From: an uncultured Anaerolineae bacterium
GTDB lineage: Bacteria > Chloroflexota > Anaerolineae > Promineifilales > Promineifilaceae
Length of the DNA: 64,000 nt
Assembly (NCBI GenBank): GCA_905479495.1
Contig: CAJQMR010000002.1
Location: forward strand, 248,001-312,000
Direction: 5' to 3'
Part shown: in pieces, positions 44,146 to 52,738 of the stretch
How positions within the stretch are numbered: the stretch's first letter is position 1
Layout: each line of letters begins with the position of its first letter
The notes under the pieces: generated by a model
What the model saw: only the letters and a program-made list of their open reading frames with translations
What the model was told of the DNA's origin: nothing
Databases searched by the model: none
Program-made: the position numbers and the translations under genes

Positions 44146-44497
44146 GGGTTTACCCCTGATTTTTATACTCTTTTGCTTACTAATTCCCCGGAAACTGCTT
44201 TCTGGATTATGCGCTCTCGTGAAAGTTTCCGGGGAAAGTTAGAAACGAATTCCACATGGCTGTCAACCGTATTCTTGATCAGATTCTATATTTAGGAAAT
44301 AGAACTGTTGTAGGGCGAATGACAGTTAACCGGTTTCCATTGTAATCAATTCTGTAGAGTGCCTACGCATAAATTGCGTGAAAAAATGAGGTATGGGTGG
44401 GTGGTTTTACGGCCGTATTCTGGTTAGGAAAATCACAGGGAAACAAGTCGTGTTGTTTATTTTGCAGAATTCCCTGTGATTTACTACACTGACCGGG
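44146..44497. promoter_or_regulatory. Divergent gap with two long inverted repeats
   Basis: Repeat A: 44184-44196 (TTCCCCGGAAACT) with 44224-44236, 13 bp, loop 27. Repeat B: 44430-44441 (AAATCACAGGGA) with 44471-44482, 12 bp, loop 29. One ACGGCCGT lies at about 44409. The gap separates a minus-strand sensor kinase from a plus-strand small gene, so each repeat may serve as leader or operator for its nearer gene. No gene is supported. Confidence 0.5.
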
Positions 44498-44956
44498 ATG
44501 AAAACAATGTCACATAAGAACTTCCTGCAAACGCTGCCTGAGGTGATGATTCCCCATCTGCCGCAAAAGCTGCAAACCATTCAGGTGCGGCAGCCGTGGC
44601 GCTGGATTATCCAGTTTCACTTTGGCGAGACGCGCTTGCACTATGAACTGTCCCGCGTCGCCCGGCGCGAGGCGTGGGAAATTGGCTTCCATTTTGAGTC
44701 TAGCGACAAACAGCTCAACCGCTTTTTACTGATGGGGTTTCGTCGGCACCTGTTTGAGATTAAAGACACGCTGGGCGAATCATTTGAGGCCGAAATGTGG
44801 GACAAAGGCTGGACCAAAGTGTACGAAGTGGTACCCGCCGAAGCGTACACGGCCGCTCACCAGGCCCAAATTGGCCAACGCCTGGCTGAGGTGATTACTT
44901 GCCTGCATCCCATTTTTGTGGATTTGCGTCAGCAGGCAGCGCGGATTAAGCGGTGA
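44498..44956 (+). CDS. Uncharacterised cytoplasmic protein
   Basis: 152 residues without signal or membrane segment. The centre reads REAWEIGFHFESSDKQLNRF then FEAEMWDKGWTKVYEVVP, which suggests an alpha-beta domain. I do not recognise it. The start at 44498 has no strong ribosome site; an in-frame ATG lies at 44507. It converges on a PfkB kinase gene across a 20-bp hairpin. Confidence 0.6.
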   Translation: MKTMSHKNFLQTLPEVMIPHLPQKLQTIQVRQPWRWIIQFHFGETRLHYELSRVARREAWEIGFHFESSDKQLNRFLLMGFRRHLFEIKDTLGESFEAEMWDKGWTKVYEVVPAEAYTAAHQAQIGQRLAEVITCLHPIFVDLRQQAARIKR

Positions 44957-44972
44957 GACAGTGAAAAGTGAT

Positions 44973-45013
44973 AAGTGAAAAGTAAAAAGTGGGCCACTTT
45001 TTACTTTTCACTT
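44973..45013. terminator. Bidirectional 20-bp hairpin between convergent genes
   Basis: AAGTGAAAAGTAAAAAGTGG (44973-44992) pairs perfectly with 44994-45013 around a single G. It also covers the last codons of the minus-strand PfkB gene. Confidence 0.7.
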
Positions 45014-45909
45014 TTTACTTCTATCTCCTCCAACTCTGCCTCGGTGAGAAAGCCAGCCGCTGCGCCGTCGCTGCCGATTTTGTAGGCGGCGAAACGGATC
45101 GCTTTTTGCAGGGCGGTGTATGGGTCTTTGCTGGTGCGGTAGAAATGGTTGAAGGCGGAGAAAAGGGCGTCCCCCGCGCCGATGGTGTTGACGACGGGGC
45201 GAATTTGCACGGCGGGCAGCCGTTCGCAAAAGTTGTCGGCCTTCACAGCCAACAGGGCACCCTGGACTCCCAGGCCAATTACCACAATTTCGGTGCCGAA
45301 CTCATTTTGCAGCTTTTTGGCCCACTGCTCCGGCGGCAAGGGAAGCAGCTCATGGCTCATGAAGAGGATGGTAGCGGAGGCCATATAGTCACGGTTGTAC
45401 TCGTCGTTGAGATCGGCAATGGCGTGCACGTCGGTGGCGATGGGGATGTTTGCGGCTTGGGCCTGGGCCAGAAACGGCCGTGTGTAATTCACATTGCACA
45501 AAATGGCCAAATCACTTTCTTCTAACGCTTCTTGGAACAATTCGGGGGGATACGGCCGTTTCTGCACATCCTTCAAATCCGTGTTGCACAGCCGTCGGCC
45601 TTGCTTGTCATACAAAATGACAGACTGCGCTGTTTGCGGCATCCCCGTAACGATGTAATCTGTGCCCAGATTATCTTCCTTAGCCTGCTGCCATATTTGT
45701 TTTCCGGTGACATCGTTGCCCACCAGGGTGAGAAAGTGAATCGGGCTGCCCAGCGTCGTGAGTGCTTTGGCAATGTTGTAGCCTACCCCGGCAACGGCCG
45801 TTTGAATGCCAAAAAATGGGTAGCGCATCGGCGTGTATTCGATGGGAAATTGCTCGACAGCGACCGTTGTTTCTATGTTACTGTGTCCACAAACTAAAAT
45901 CTTTGCCAT
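45001..45909 (-). CDS. PfkB-family carbohydrate kinase (ribokinase-like)
   Basis: 302 residues. The N-terminal glycine-rich signature is TAVAGVGYNIAKALTTLG; signature 2 is NTIGAGDALFSAFNHF (catalytic Asp in GAGD). It phosphorylates a sugar or nucleoside; the exact substrate is unknown. ATG 45909 (MAKILVCGHSN) is preferred to an upstream frame start because AAGGATGG precedes it. The last residues (EVKSEK) are encoded by the terminator hairpin. It is a second member of the family besides 14841. Confidence 0.88.
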   Translation of the reverse strand: MAKILVCGHSNIETTVAVEQFPIEYTPMRYPFFGIQTAVAGVGYNIAKALTTLGSPIHFLTLVGNDVTGKQIWQQAKEDNLGTDYIVTGMPQTAQSVILYDKQGRRLCNTDLKDVQKRPYPPELFQEALEESDLAILCNVNYTRPFLAQAQAANIPIATDVHAIADLNDEYNRDYMASATILFMSHELLPLPPEQWAKKLQNEFGTEIVVIGLGVQGALLAVKADNFCERLPAVQIRPVVNTIGAGDALFSAFNHFYRTSKDPYTALQKAIRFAAYKIGSDGAAAGFLTEAELEEIEVKSEK

Positions 45910-46046
45910 GAGGCCATCCTTGTGTAACGTGCTCCATCTTACGTAAATTACAGCCAAATGCCAATGCTGTATGGGGCGGATGTCACATTGACCCTGAAAT
46001 TATTGGATATACACTGGGTTTTATGGATCATGTCATAGAGGATGTT

Positions 46047-46448
46047 ATGCTGAACCCTGGCACACATAAAGAAATCGAGACTGAATACGGCCGTTTCGTA
46101 CGGCACGAAAACAGCATTCTCTATTTCTATATGCATAATGATTTGCTAATTGATGTTGCCGAAGCCCAGAAAATGGTGTCGGATGCTTGCCGCCTGGATG
46201 ATTCTGGGCAAGCTCGCCTGATCGTTGTTTATGGTAGGAACAGCGATCTGACTTTTGGTGCTCAGCGGTATTTTGCCACGGTCACTGGTTTTACCCATTT
46301 GGCCTTTGTCACTAGTTCGCGTTTACAGGTCGAAGTTGGCCAGTTTTTAACCACACTGCTGCGCGTCTTAAAATCTTCTTATGAATTTAGAGTTTTTTAT
46401 GATGTCGCGACGGCACAAGCGTGGTTGCTTGTCGGAGGCAATGCGTAA
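46047..46448 (+). CDS. Small protein of STAS/SpoIIAA-like fold
   Basis: 133 residues from ATG 46047, which has AGAGG five bases upstream (an in-frame ATG at 46023 is possible). Text such as LIDVAEAQKMVSDACRLDDS and ARLIVVYGRNSDLTFGAQRYF suggests an SpoIIAA/STAS-like alpha-beta fold (close to DUF7793-type proteins). No conserved Ser for phosphorylation can be claimed. It stands alone between a PfkB kinase and the hybrid kinase, diverging from the former. Confidence 0.55.
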   Translation: MLNPGTHKEIETEYGRFVRHENSILYFYMHNDLLIDVAEAQKMVSDACRLDDSGQARLIVVYGRNSDLTFGAQRYFATVTGFTHLAFVTSSRLQVEVGQFLTTLLRVLKSSYEFRVFYDVATAQAWLLVGGNA

Positions 46449-46633
46449 TACGGTCGGCAGACGGCCGTTCTCCTCAGAATCCCCATTTCTCATCCAACTA
46501 AAAATTATTCCTGATTGACTGAATTCATGCCTGCAGCAGATTTCCCGCTTTCAGCAGAACCACTCACCGTATTTTGTTTGAAGATGTGGCGGTAAGTTAG
46601 TGTGCCGGGCAGATATACATAGGCCTTTTGCTG

Positions 46634-49486
46634 TTAAACCGATTGGTTCAAGGCGGCTGCAATAGCATAGCTTAATTGCACGTGGTGAAATGGTTTGGGC
46701 AAAACATCGTAAACACCCATCGTTCGCAAGTTGTCTGATTCTTTATCCAATGGATGCCCCGTGACAAAAATGACGGGTGGAGGCGATTTTTGCTTTTGCA
46801 GCGCCTGGACAAAGGGAACCCCGCCCATTTTGGGCATAACGACGTCACAGATGATGAGATCGACGGCCGTTCCTTGTTCCAACAGCGCGAGAGCCTCCAC
46901 CCCATTGGCGGCCTCGGTTACGTTGTATTGCAGCAGGGTTAAACTTTCAACCAGCGCGTTGCGCAAGTCAGGCTCATCTTCCACCACCAAAAGAAGCTCA
47001 CCATGCCCGGAAACGGCCGTTTCCGGCAATTCAGGAACGTCAGCTCCTTCCTCGAACAGAGTAGCTGGAAAATATAGATCAAACGTTGTGCCTGCGCCCC
47101 GTTCACTTTGCAAAGTAATAAACCCGTCATGCTGGGCCACAATGCCATGCACCTGTGACAGACCAAGCCCCGTGCCCTTGCCTGGCTCTTTGGTTGTTAC
47201 AAAAGGTTCAAAGATATGATCCAATACAGCCGGATCAATTCCTGTGCCCGTGTCCTTAACCGATAAGTGTACCCAGTTGCCCGGCGGCATCATGGGCAGC
47301 GGTGCCTGGTTATCACGATAAACGGTCAAGGGGGAGAGCTTGAACTGCAAAAGCCCACCATCTGGCATGGCGTCGCGTGCATTAAAGGCCAGATTCAAAA
47401 TTGTTTGCTGAATGCGCGTAATATCTGCCTGCACAATATAAGGGCTCTCCGCGTACACCAGTTCGATCTCAATATTTTCGGAGAGGGTACGTTGCAGCAG
47501 CTTGACTTCTTCTTTGAGCAAACTGAGTAGATCCAACGGCTGTCGCTCAAATACGGACCGTCGGCTGAAGTCGAGTATTTGGTCAATCAGGCGGGCCGCA
47601 CGCTTGGTCTGCTGGTTAATGGTATTCAGCTGAGCTTTTTCCTTGGCATTAAGCCGTGGTGAGCGCGCCAACATTTCTGCATACAGCAGAATAACGGCCA
47701 TCAGGTTATTAAAATCATGGGCAATGCCTGCAGCTAGCTGCCCAATCGCTGCCAGCCGCTCCTGTCGATGAAGCTGCTCCTCGATCCGTTTTTGTTCAGT
47801 GACTTCCCGCAGCACCAATACCCAGCCTTGCGACACGGGCCCCGATTTAACCTGCTGCGGAATAAGCTCAAAAATATGATTCTGGAATTGTAGTTCATGC
47901 CAATTTCCGTGGGCTGGCTGCCTCAATAACGTGTTTAATGATAAATTCCCCAACGTGGTAAGTCTCTCGCCAACGGCCGTATTAGACAGGAGTGCCAGGT
48001 GTTTTTTGGCCTGGTCATTGGCAATCAATATGCGCCCATCTGGATCCAGCAAGGTGATGCCTTCTGGCACACTTCGCATAATCTGATCCATCTGTTCCGC
48101 TTGAGCTTGGACTTGTTTGAGGAGTTCCTCCCGTTCTTTTTCCGCTTCCTTCCGCTTGGTAATATCCTGTTTAATCGCAATAAAATGCGTCATGACGCCA
48201 TCTTTGTTCCAAACAGGGGTGATTGCCTCTTCTTCATGATAAAGCGTTCCATCTTTACGGCGATTAATTAACTCACCTCGCCAGATATTGCCGCTTAGAA
48301 CGGTGTGCCAAAGCGGTTCAAAAAAGGTGCGCGCGTGCACCCCAGAGTTCACTAATTCTCTGGGATTTTTACCTAAAGCGTCTTCTAGCGTATAGCCAGT
48401 CAGTTTTGTAAAGGCTGGATTGGCCCACTCTACCAGGCCATGAACATCTGTAATAACGATGCCATTGGCCGCTGCATTCAGAGCGCTGCTTTGCAAATGC
48501 ATCTGCTTTTCCGCATTTTTTCGTTCCGTTATATCCACAGCCATGCTAATGACGCCGCGCTGCCCATCGGGCAAGCGGCCCAACGGCGTAGAGCTGAATT
48601 CCCAGATTCGCTGTGTGCCATCTTTACACGCAATCGTAAATTCACCCTCGTCAATGCGCGTATCGAGCTCATAAAGCTTATCAATACCGGCTATAATTTG
48701 TGGTTGTTCGGTTCCATAGGCCTGTTCGATCCATTTGTTTATGGTGGAGATTTCTTCAAATGCATACCCTGTCAGTTCTAGCCATGTCTGGCTTACGGCT
48801 AGCATATCCCCATTTTCAGCATGAATTGCAACGGGAAAGGGCGCATATTCAATGGCTTTACGAAAGCGTAATTCGCTTTGGCGTAGTGTTTCTTCTGCCC
48901 GTTTTTGTTCGGTCAAATCTTTGGCGACAACCAGGCGAGCGGAACGGCCGTTATAAACCAATTCATGTGAAACAATCTCGACTGGAAACACGGCCTCGTC
49001 TTTACCTTGATGTCGCCATTCGCCAGCATAGCTGAGTGGTTCGGTCGTTTGTGCCACCTTCTCTAGCAGCAAGGGCACCTCCTCAGGCGGACGAATATCT
49101 TTGAGCGTCAATTCTAAAAATTCATTGCGAGAAAATTGGTATTTCGTAACGGCCGCATTGTTCACCTCTAAAAAGGCGAGGGTTTTTACGTCATACACCC
49201 ACATGGGCAAGGGATTATTGTTGAAAAGCAGTCGATACAACCGTTCGCTGTGGGCTAAAGCTTCTTGGGCTGCTTCATGCTGTTTCATCGATCGGGCAAC
49301 CAGCCAATAAATGATCAGGGTGCTCAAGAACACAAAAAGCCATCCCTTGTACGTTTGCCATTGCACCAATTGTTCAATCTGGGGTTCAAGCAAGAGCAAG
49401 AGGCGATCGGTCAACAATATCCACAGCATGCCAAATATGGCATAGATGAGTGGAATCTGTGAGGTGGTGAGCTTGAAATCCTTCAT
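46634..49486 (-). CDS. Hybrid sensor histidine kinase with PAS domains and receiver
   Basis: 950 residues. Two N-terminal helices (about 15-32 and 45-65) surround a short loop. Three PAS/PAC units and a further PAS-like one follow (about 75-520; for example SALNAAANGIVITDVHGLVEWANPAF-type text). The His box is AAGIAHDFNNLMAV, and the ATPase has DTGTGIDPAVLDHIF and GKGTGLGLSQVHGIV. A C-terminal receiver (about 830-945) has VVEDEP, phospho-acceptor Asp in LIICDVVMP, and Lys in LPKPF. It senses redox, light or a small ligand through PAS. ATG 49486 follows GAGGA. An ACGGCCGT copy extends to a 20-bp palindrome at 47007-47026. Confidence 0.9.
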   Translation of the reverse strand: MKDFKLTTSQIPLIYAIFGMLWILLTDRLLLLLEPQIEQLVQWQTYKGWLFVFLSTLIIYWLVARSMKQHEAAQEALAHSERLYRLLFNNNPLPMWVYDVKTLAFLEVNNAAVTKYQFSRNEFLELTLKDIRPPEEVPLLLEKVAQTTEPLSYAGEWRHQGKDEAVFPVEIVSHELVYNGRSARLVVAKDLTEQKRAEETLRQSELRFRKAIEYAPFPVAIHAENGDMLAVSQTWLELTGYAFEEISTINKWIEQAYGTEQPQIIAGIDKLYELDTRIDEGEFTIACKDGTQRIWEFSSTPLGRLPDGQRGVISMAVDITERKNAEKQMHLQSSALNAAANGIVITDVHGLVEWANPAFTKLTGYTLEDALGKNPRELVNSGVHARTFFEPLWHTVLSGNIWRGELINRRKDGTLYHEEEAITPVWNKDGVMTHFIAIKQDITKRKEAEKEREELLKQVQAQAEQMDQIMRSVPEGITLLDPDGRILIANDQAKKHLALLSNTAVGERLTTLGNLSLNTLLRQPAHGNWHELQFQNHIFELIPQQVKSGPVSQGWVLVLREVTEQKRIEEQLHRQERLAAIGQLAAGIAHDFNNLMAVILLYAEMLARSPRLNAKEKAQLNTINQQTKRAARLIDQILDFSRRSVFERQPLDLLSLLKEEVKLLQRTLSENIEIELVYAESPYIVQADITRIQQTILNLAFNARDAMPDGGLLQFKLSPLTVYRDNQAPLPMMPPGNWVHLSVKDTGTGIDPAVLDHIFEPFVTTKEPGKGTGLGLSQVHGIVAQHDGFITLQSERGAGTTFDLYFPATLFEEGADVPELPETAVSGHGELLLVVEDEPDLRNALVESLTLLQYNVTEAANGVEALALLEQGTAVDLIICDVVMPKMGGVPFVQALQKQKSPPPVIFVTGHPLDKESDNLRTMGVYDVLPKPFHHVQLSYAIAAALNQSV

Positions 49487-49875
49487 GGGTTTCGTCCTCA
49501 GTAAACGACAAAATAAACGCGTCAATTTTGGTGGTACCTAAGCAAAAATAGTAACGTGGACACCTACAACTTACCATAGGATATGAGGTCTTGGCAGTGA
49601 AAAATGCCGTGCGTTTGATTATGCTCAAAACCTGCCCTTCTGCCTGTTTGAATCCTAAACCGGCCGACGCTCTATCTGTAATATGATAGTTTTGTGCCTG
49701 AGTCAAGATACATCCTTGTACTAACTCGACTGCAGAAAGGTACCAGCTTGCCTGTAGAATGTAAAAGGGCAGAAATGCTTTTTTATTGGGAACGGATTGT
49801 TACCAACCTGCACCACTCATTTCACTTCCTATTGGTTCGTTACAATTTCAGTTGGTCAAACACGAGGAGAAAAGG
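49487..49875. other. Gap without supported gene, upstream of ppdK
   Basis: I see no convincing gene. A possible -10 (TACAAT, near 49841) lacks a well-spaced -35. GAGGAGA at 49864-49870 is the ribosome site of the dikinase. The region is a divergent spacer between the hybrid kinase and ppdK. Confidence 0.4.
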
Positions 49876-52560
49876 ATGTTATACGAGCAACGTGATCATA
49901 AATGGGTTTACCTGTTTGCCGAAGGCGGCACCGAGATGAAATCGCTTTTGGGCGGGAAGGGGGCCAATGTAGCGGAGATGACTCAGGCGGGGTTGCCTGT
50001 GCCACCCGGTTTCACCATCACCACAGAGGCGTGCAATGCCTACACTCAATATGAAAACCAGTTCCCCGAAGGCATGTGGTCGCAGGCTCAGGCTGCTCTT
50101 ACCCAGGTAGAAGCAGATACTGGCAAAAAGTTTGGTGACAGCCAAAATCCGCTGCTCGTTTCCGTCCGTTCCGGGGCGGCTATTTCCATGCCTGGCATGA
50201 TGGACACCGTGCTTAACCTGGGTCTCAACGATGAGACTGTGGAGGGATTGGCCAACCTTACGAACAACCGTCGTTTTGCTCTGGATGCTTACCGTCGCTT
50301 TATTGCGATGTTTGGCAACATCGTGATGAAGGTTCCCAGCGAGAAATTCAGCCGCGCTTTAGAACGATTTAAGGGGCAAACTGCTTCTGGCCGTGATACG
50401 GATTTGAGCGAAGACCAGCTAGATGACCTGATTGCCGTTTATAAGCGCATCATTTTTACTGACCGGCACGGTGACGAATTTCCGCAGGACCCGTACGAGC
50501 AGCTGCGCATGGCCATTGCGGCCGTTTTTGATTCCTGGAATACACGGCGGGCTATCGACTACCGTCGCATTCACCGCATCCCAGATGATTTGGGAACGGC
50601 CGTAAATGTCCAATCAATGGTCTTTGGTAACATGGGCTGGGACAGCGGCACGGGTGTGGCCTTCACCCGCAATCCGGCCACTGGCGAAAAGAAAGTATTT
50701 GGCGAATATCTGCTTAATGCGCAAGGCGAAGATGTGGTAGCTGGTATTCGCACCCCCAAATCGATTCATGATTTAGCGGATGAATTGCCTAAATCGTATG
50801 AACAGCTCATGGCTATCACCCAGCGGCTGGAATCCCATTACCGCGACATGCAGGATATTGAATTTACCATTGAGCAGGGCAAACTGTGGATTTTGCAGAC
50901 GCGCACCGGCAAGCGTACCGGGGCGGCAGCGGTGGCCATTGCCGTGGATATGGTGACTGAGAAGGTGATTGATCGGGAAACGGCCGTACTCCGCGTAGAA
51001 GCCAATCAATTAGATCAGCTGTTGCACCCCACCGTCGATCCCGACGCCGACGCCACCACCATAGCTACTGGCCTGCCCGCCAGTCCTGGCGCGGCCTCCG
51101 GCAAAGTTGTCCTCACTCCCGACGATGCCGTCAGCTACAGCGAGCAAGGCGATCCCGTCATTCTTGTCCGCCACGAGACCAGCCCCGACGATTTTCACGG
51201 TATGGCTGCCGCCAAAGCCATTCTAACGGCGCGTGGCGGCATGACTTCTCATGCGGCCGTGGTGGCACGGGGCATGGGCACCCCCTGCATCGTTGGCGCA
51301 GGCGACATTGAGATTAGCGAGGAAGAAGGCTACTTTTATGCCAATGAACACAAAGTGCGGCGCGGCGACTGGATCACCATCGACGGCTCCACCGGCACCG
51401 TTCTGCTGGGACAGGTCGAAACCAAACAGCCCGAGCTGGGCGACCGTTACCAGACCCTCATGGGCTGGGCTGATGAAATTCGCCAGCTGCGCGTGCGCGC
51501 CAACGCCGACACCGGGCATGATGCCAGCGTGGCCCGCAACTTTGGTGCAGAAGGCATCGGCCTGTGCCGCACGGAGCATATGTTTTTTGGCGATGAGCGC
51601 CTGGCCATCATGCGCGAGATGATTCTGGCGGAAGATTTGGCCGCCCGGCAGGCGGCCCTGGACAAGCTGCTGCCCATCCAGCGCCACGACTTTTTAGAAA
51701 TTTTTCAGGCGATGGACGGCCTGCCCGTCACCATTCGCCTGCTGGACCCGCCGCTGCACGAATTCCTGCCCAACTTTGAAGAGCTGCAAGCCGAACTGTA
51801 CGAACTTAAGCTGAAAACGCAGCAGGTAGGCACGTTTGCCCAGATGGACCAACTGCTGCATCAAATTTGGGAAAAAGAGCAGCTGCTGCACCGCGTCGAG
51901 CAGCTGCGTGAAGCCAATCCGATGCTGGGGCATCGTGGCTGCCGCCTGGGGCTGGTTTACCCCGAAGTCACCGAGATGCAGACGCGGGCCATCATGGAAG
52001 CCGCTTGTGAAGCACAAACCAGAGGCGTGTCCGTAACGCCAGAGATTATGATTCCGCTTGTTTCTGTTCAGACGGAGCTAAGCCATCAGCGGGCCGTGGT
52101 GGAGCGCATAGCCGAAGCAGTGCTGGGTGCCTATGGTATGAAAATGGAATACCAGATCGGCACGATGATCGAACTGCCCCGCGCCGCTCTGACCGCACAT
52201 CACATTGCCGAACATGCCGATTTTTTCAGCTTTGGCACCAATGATCTGACACAAACGACGTTTGGTTTAAGCCGGGATGACAGCGGCCGTTTTCTCTCCC
52301 ATTACGTAACGGAAAAATTATTGGCAGAGGACCCGTTTCAGGTATTGGATCAAACGGGCGTTGGTGAGCTGGTGCAGATTGGCGTTGAACGCGGCCGCCA
52401 AACCAAGCCGGATCTAAAGGTAGGTATCTGCGGTGAACACGGTGGTGAACCCCGCAGCATCGCCTTTTGTCAAAAAGTGGGGCTGAATTACGTCAGCTGT
52501 TCGCCTTACCGAGTGCCGATCGCCCGCCTGGCAGCGGCCCAGGCTGCTCTAAGGAAATAG
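49876..52560 (+). CDS. ppdK: Pyruvate, phosphate dikinase
   Basis: 894 residues, the usual length. The N-terminal ATP-grasp part begins with VYLFAEGGTEMKSLLGGKGANVAEM. The swivelling domain holds the phospho-His in GGMTSHAAVVARGMG (about 458). The C-terminal TIM barrel has GLCRTEHMFF and the Cys of GICGEHGGEP (about 852). It interconverts pyruvate, ATP and phosphate with PEP, AMP and pyrophosphate. ATG 49876 has GAGGAGA six bases upstream; an upstream frame start at 49786 lacks this. Only two ACGGCCGT copies lie in 2.7 kb, both in the first half. Confidence 0.96.
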   Translation: MLYEQRDHKWVYLFAEGGTEMKSLLGGKGANVAEMTQAGLPVPPGFTITTEACNAYTQYENQFPEGMWSQAQAALTQVEADTGKKFGDSQNPLLVSVRSGAAISMPGMMDTVLNLGLNDETVEGLANLTNNRRFALDAYRRFIAMFGNIVMKVPSEKFSRALERFKGQTASGRDTDLSEDQLDDLIAVYKRIIFTDRHGDEFPQDPYEQLRMAIAAVFDSWNTRRAIDYRRIHRIPDDLGTAVNVQSMVFGNMGWDSGTGVAFTRNPATGEKKVFGEYLLNAQGEDVVAGIRTPKSIHDLADELPKSYEQLMAITQRLESHYRDMQDIEFTIEQGKLWILQTRTGKRTGAAAVAIAVDMVTEKVIDRETAVLRVEANQLDQLLHPTVDPDADATTIATGLPASPGAASGKVVLTPDDAVSYSEQGDPVILVRHETSPDDFHGMAAAKAILTARGGMTSHAAVVARGMGTPCIVGAGDIEISEEEGYFYANEHKVRRGDWITIDGSTGTVLLGQVETKQPELGDRYQTLMGWADEIRQLRVRANADTGHDASVARNFGAEGIGLCRTEHMFFGDERLAIMREMILAEDLAARQAALDKLLPIQRHDFLEIFQAMDGLPVTIRLLDPPLHEFLPNFEELQAELYELKLKTQQVGTFAQMDQLLHQIWEKEQLLHRVEQLREANPMLGHRGCRLGLVYPEVTEMQTRAIMEAACEAQTRGVSVTPEIMIPLVSVQTELSHQRAVVERIAEAVLGAYGMKMEYQIGTMIELPRAALTAHHIAEHADFFSFGTNDLTQTTFGLSRDDSGRFLSHYVTEKLLAEDPFQVLDQTGVGELVQIGVERGRQTKPDLKVGICGEHGGEPRSIAFCQKVGLNYVSCSPYRVPIARLAAAQAALRK

Positions 52561-52571
52561 GACGCAGATGA

Positions 52572-52617
52572 ACACAGAGTTTCACAGATTTGTTTCTTCC
52601 TCTGTGAAACTCTGTGT
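52572..52617 (+). terminator. Hairpin of ACACAGAGT words after ppdK
   Basis: ACACAGAGTTTCACAGA (52572-52588) pairs perfectly with 52601-52617. It follows the ppdK stop by 12 bases. The same words form a longer hairpin at 55292-55351. Confidence 0.65.
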
Positions 52618-52738
52618 CTTCTCTGTGCCGCTCTGTGTTCCGCTTTCGTGACGGTTGCCCCTGAAATAGTGTCCTAGATCTAGAAATATTTTTCACAGAA
52701 CTTCAAACTTGCGGTAAACTGGATGCGGAGGCGAAATC

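Noticed and set aside
49386-49706. 106-residue open frame on the minus strand upstream of the hybrid kinase
   Set aside because: It overlaps the kinase start, lacks a ribosome site and resembles no family.
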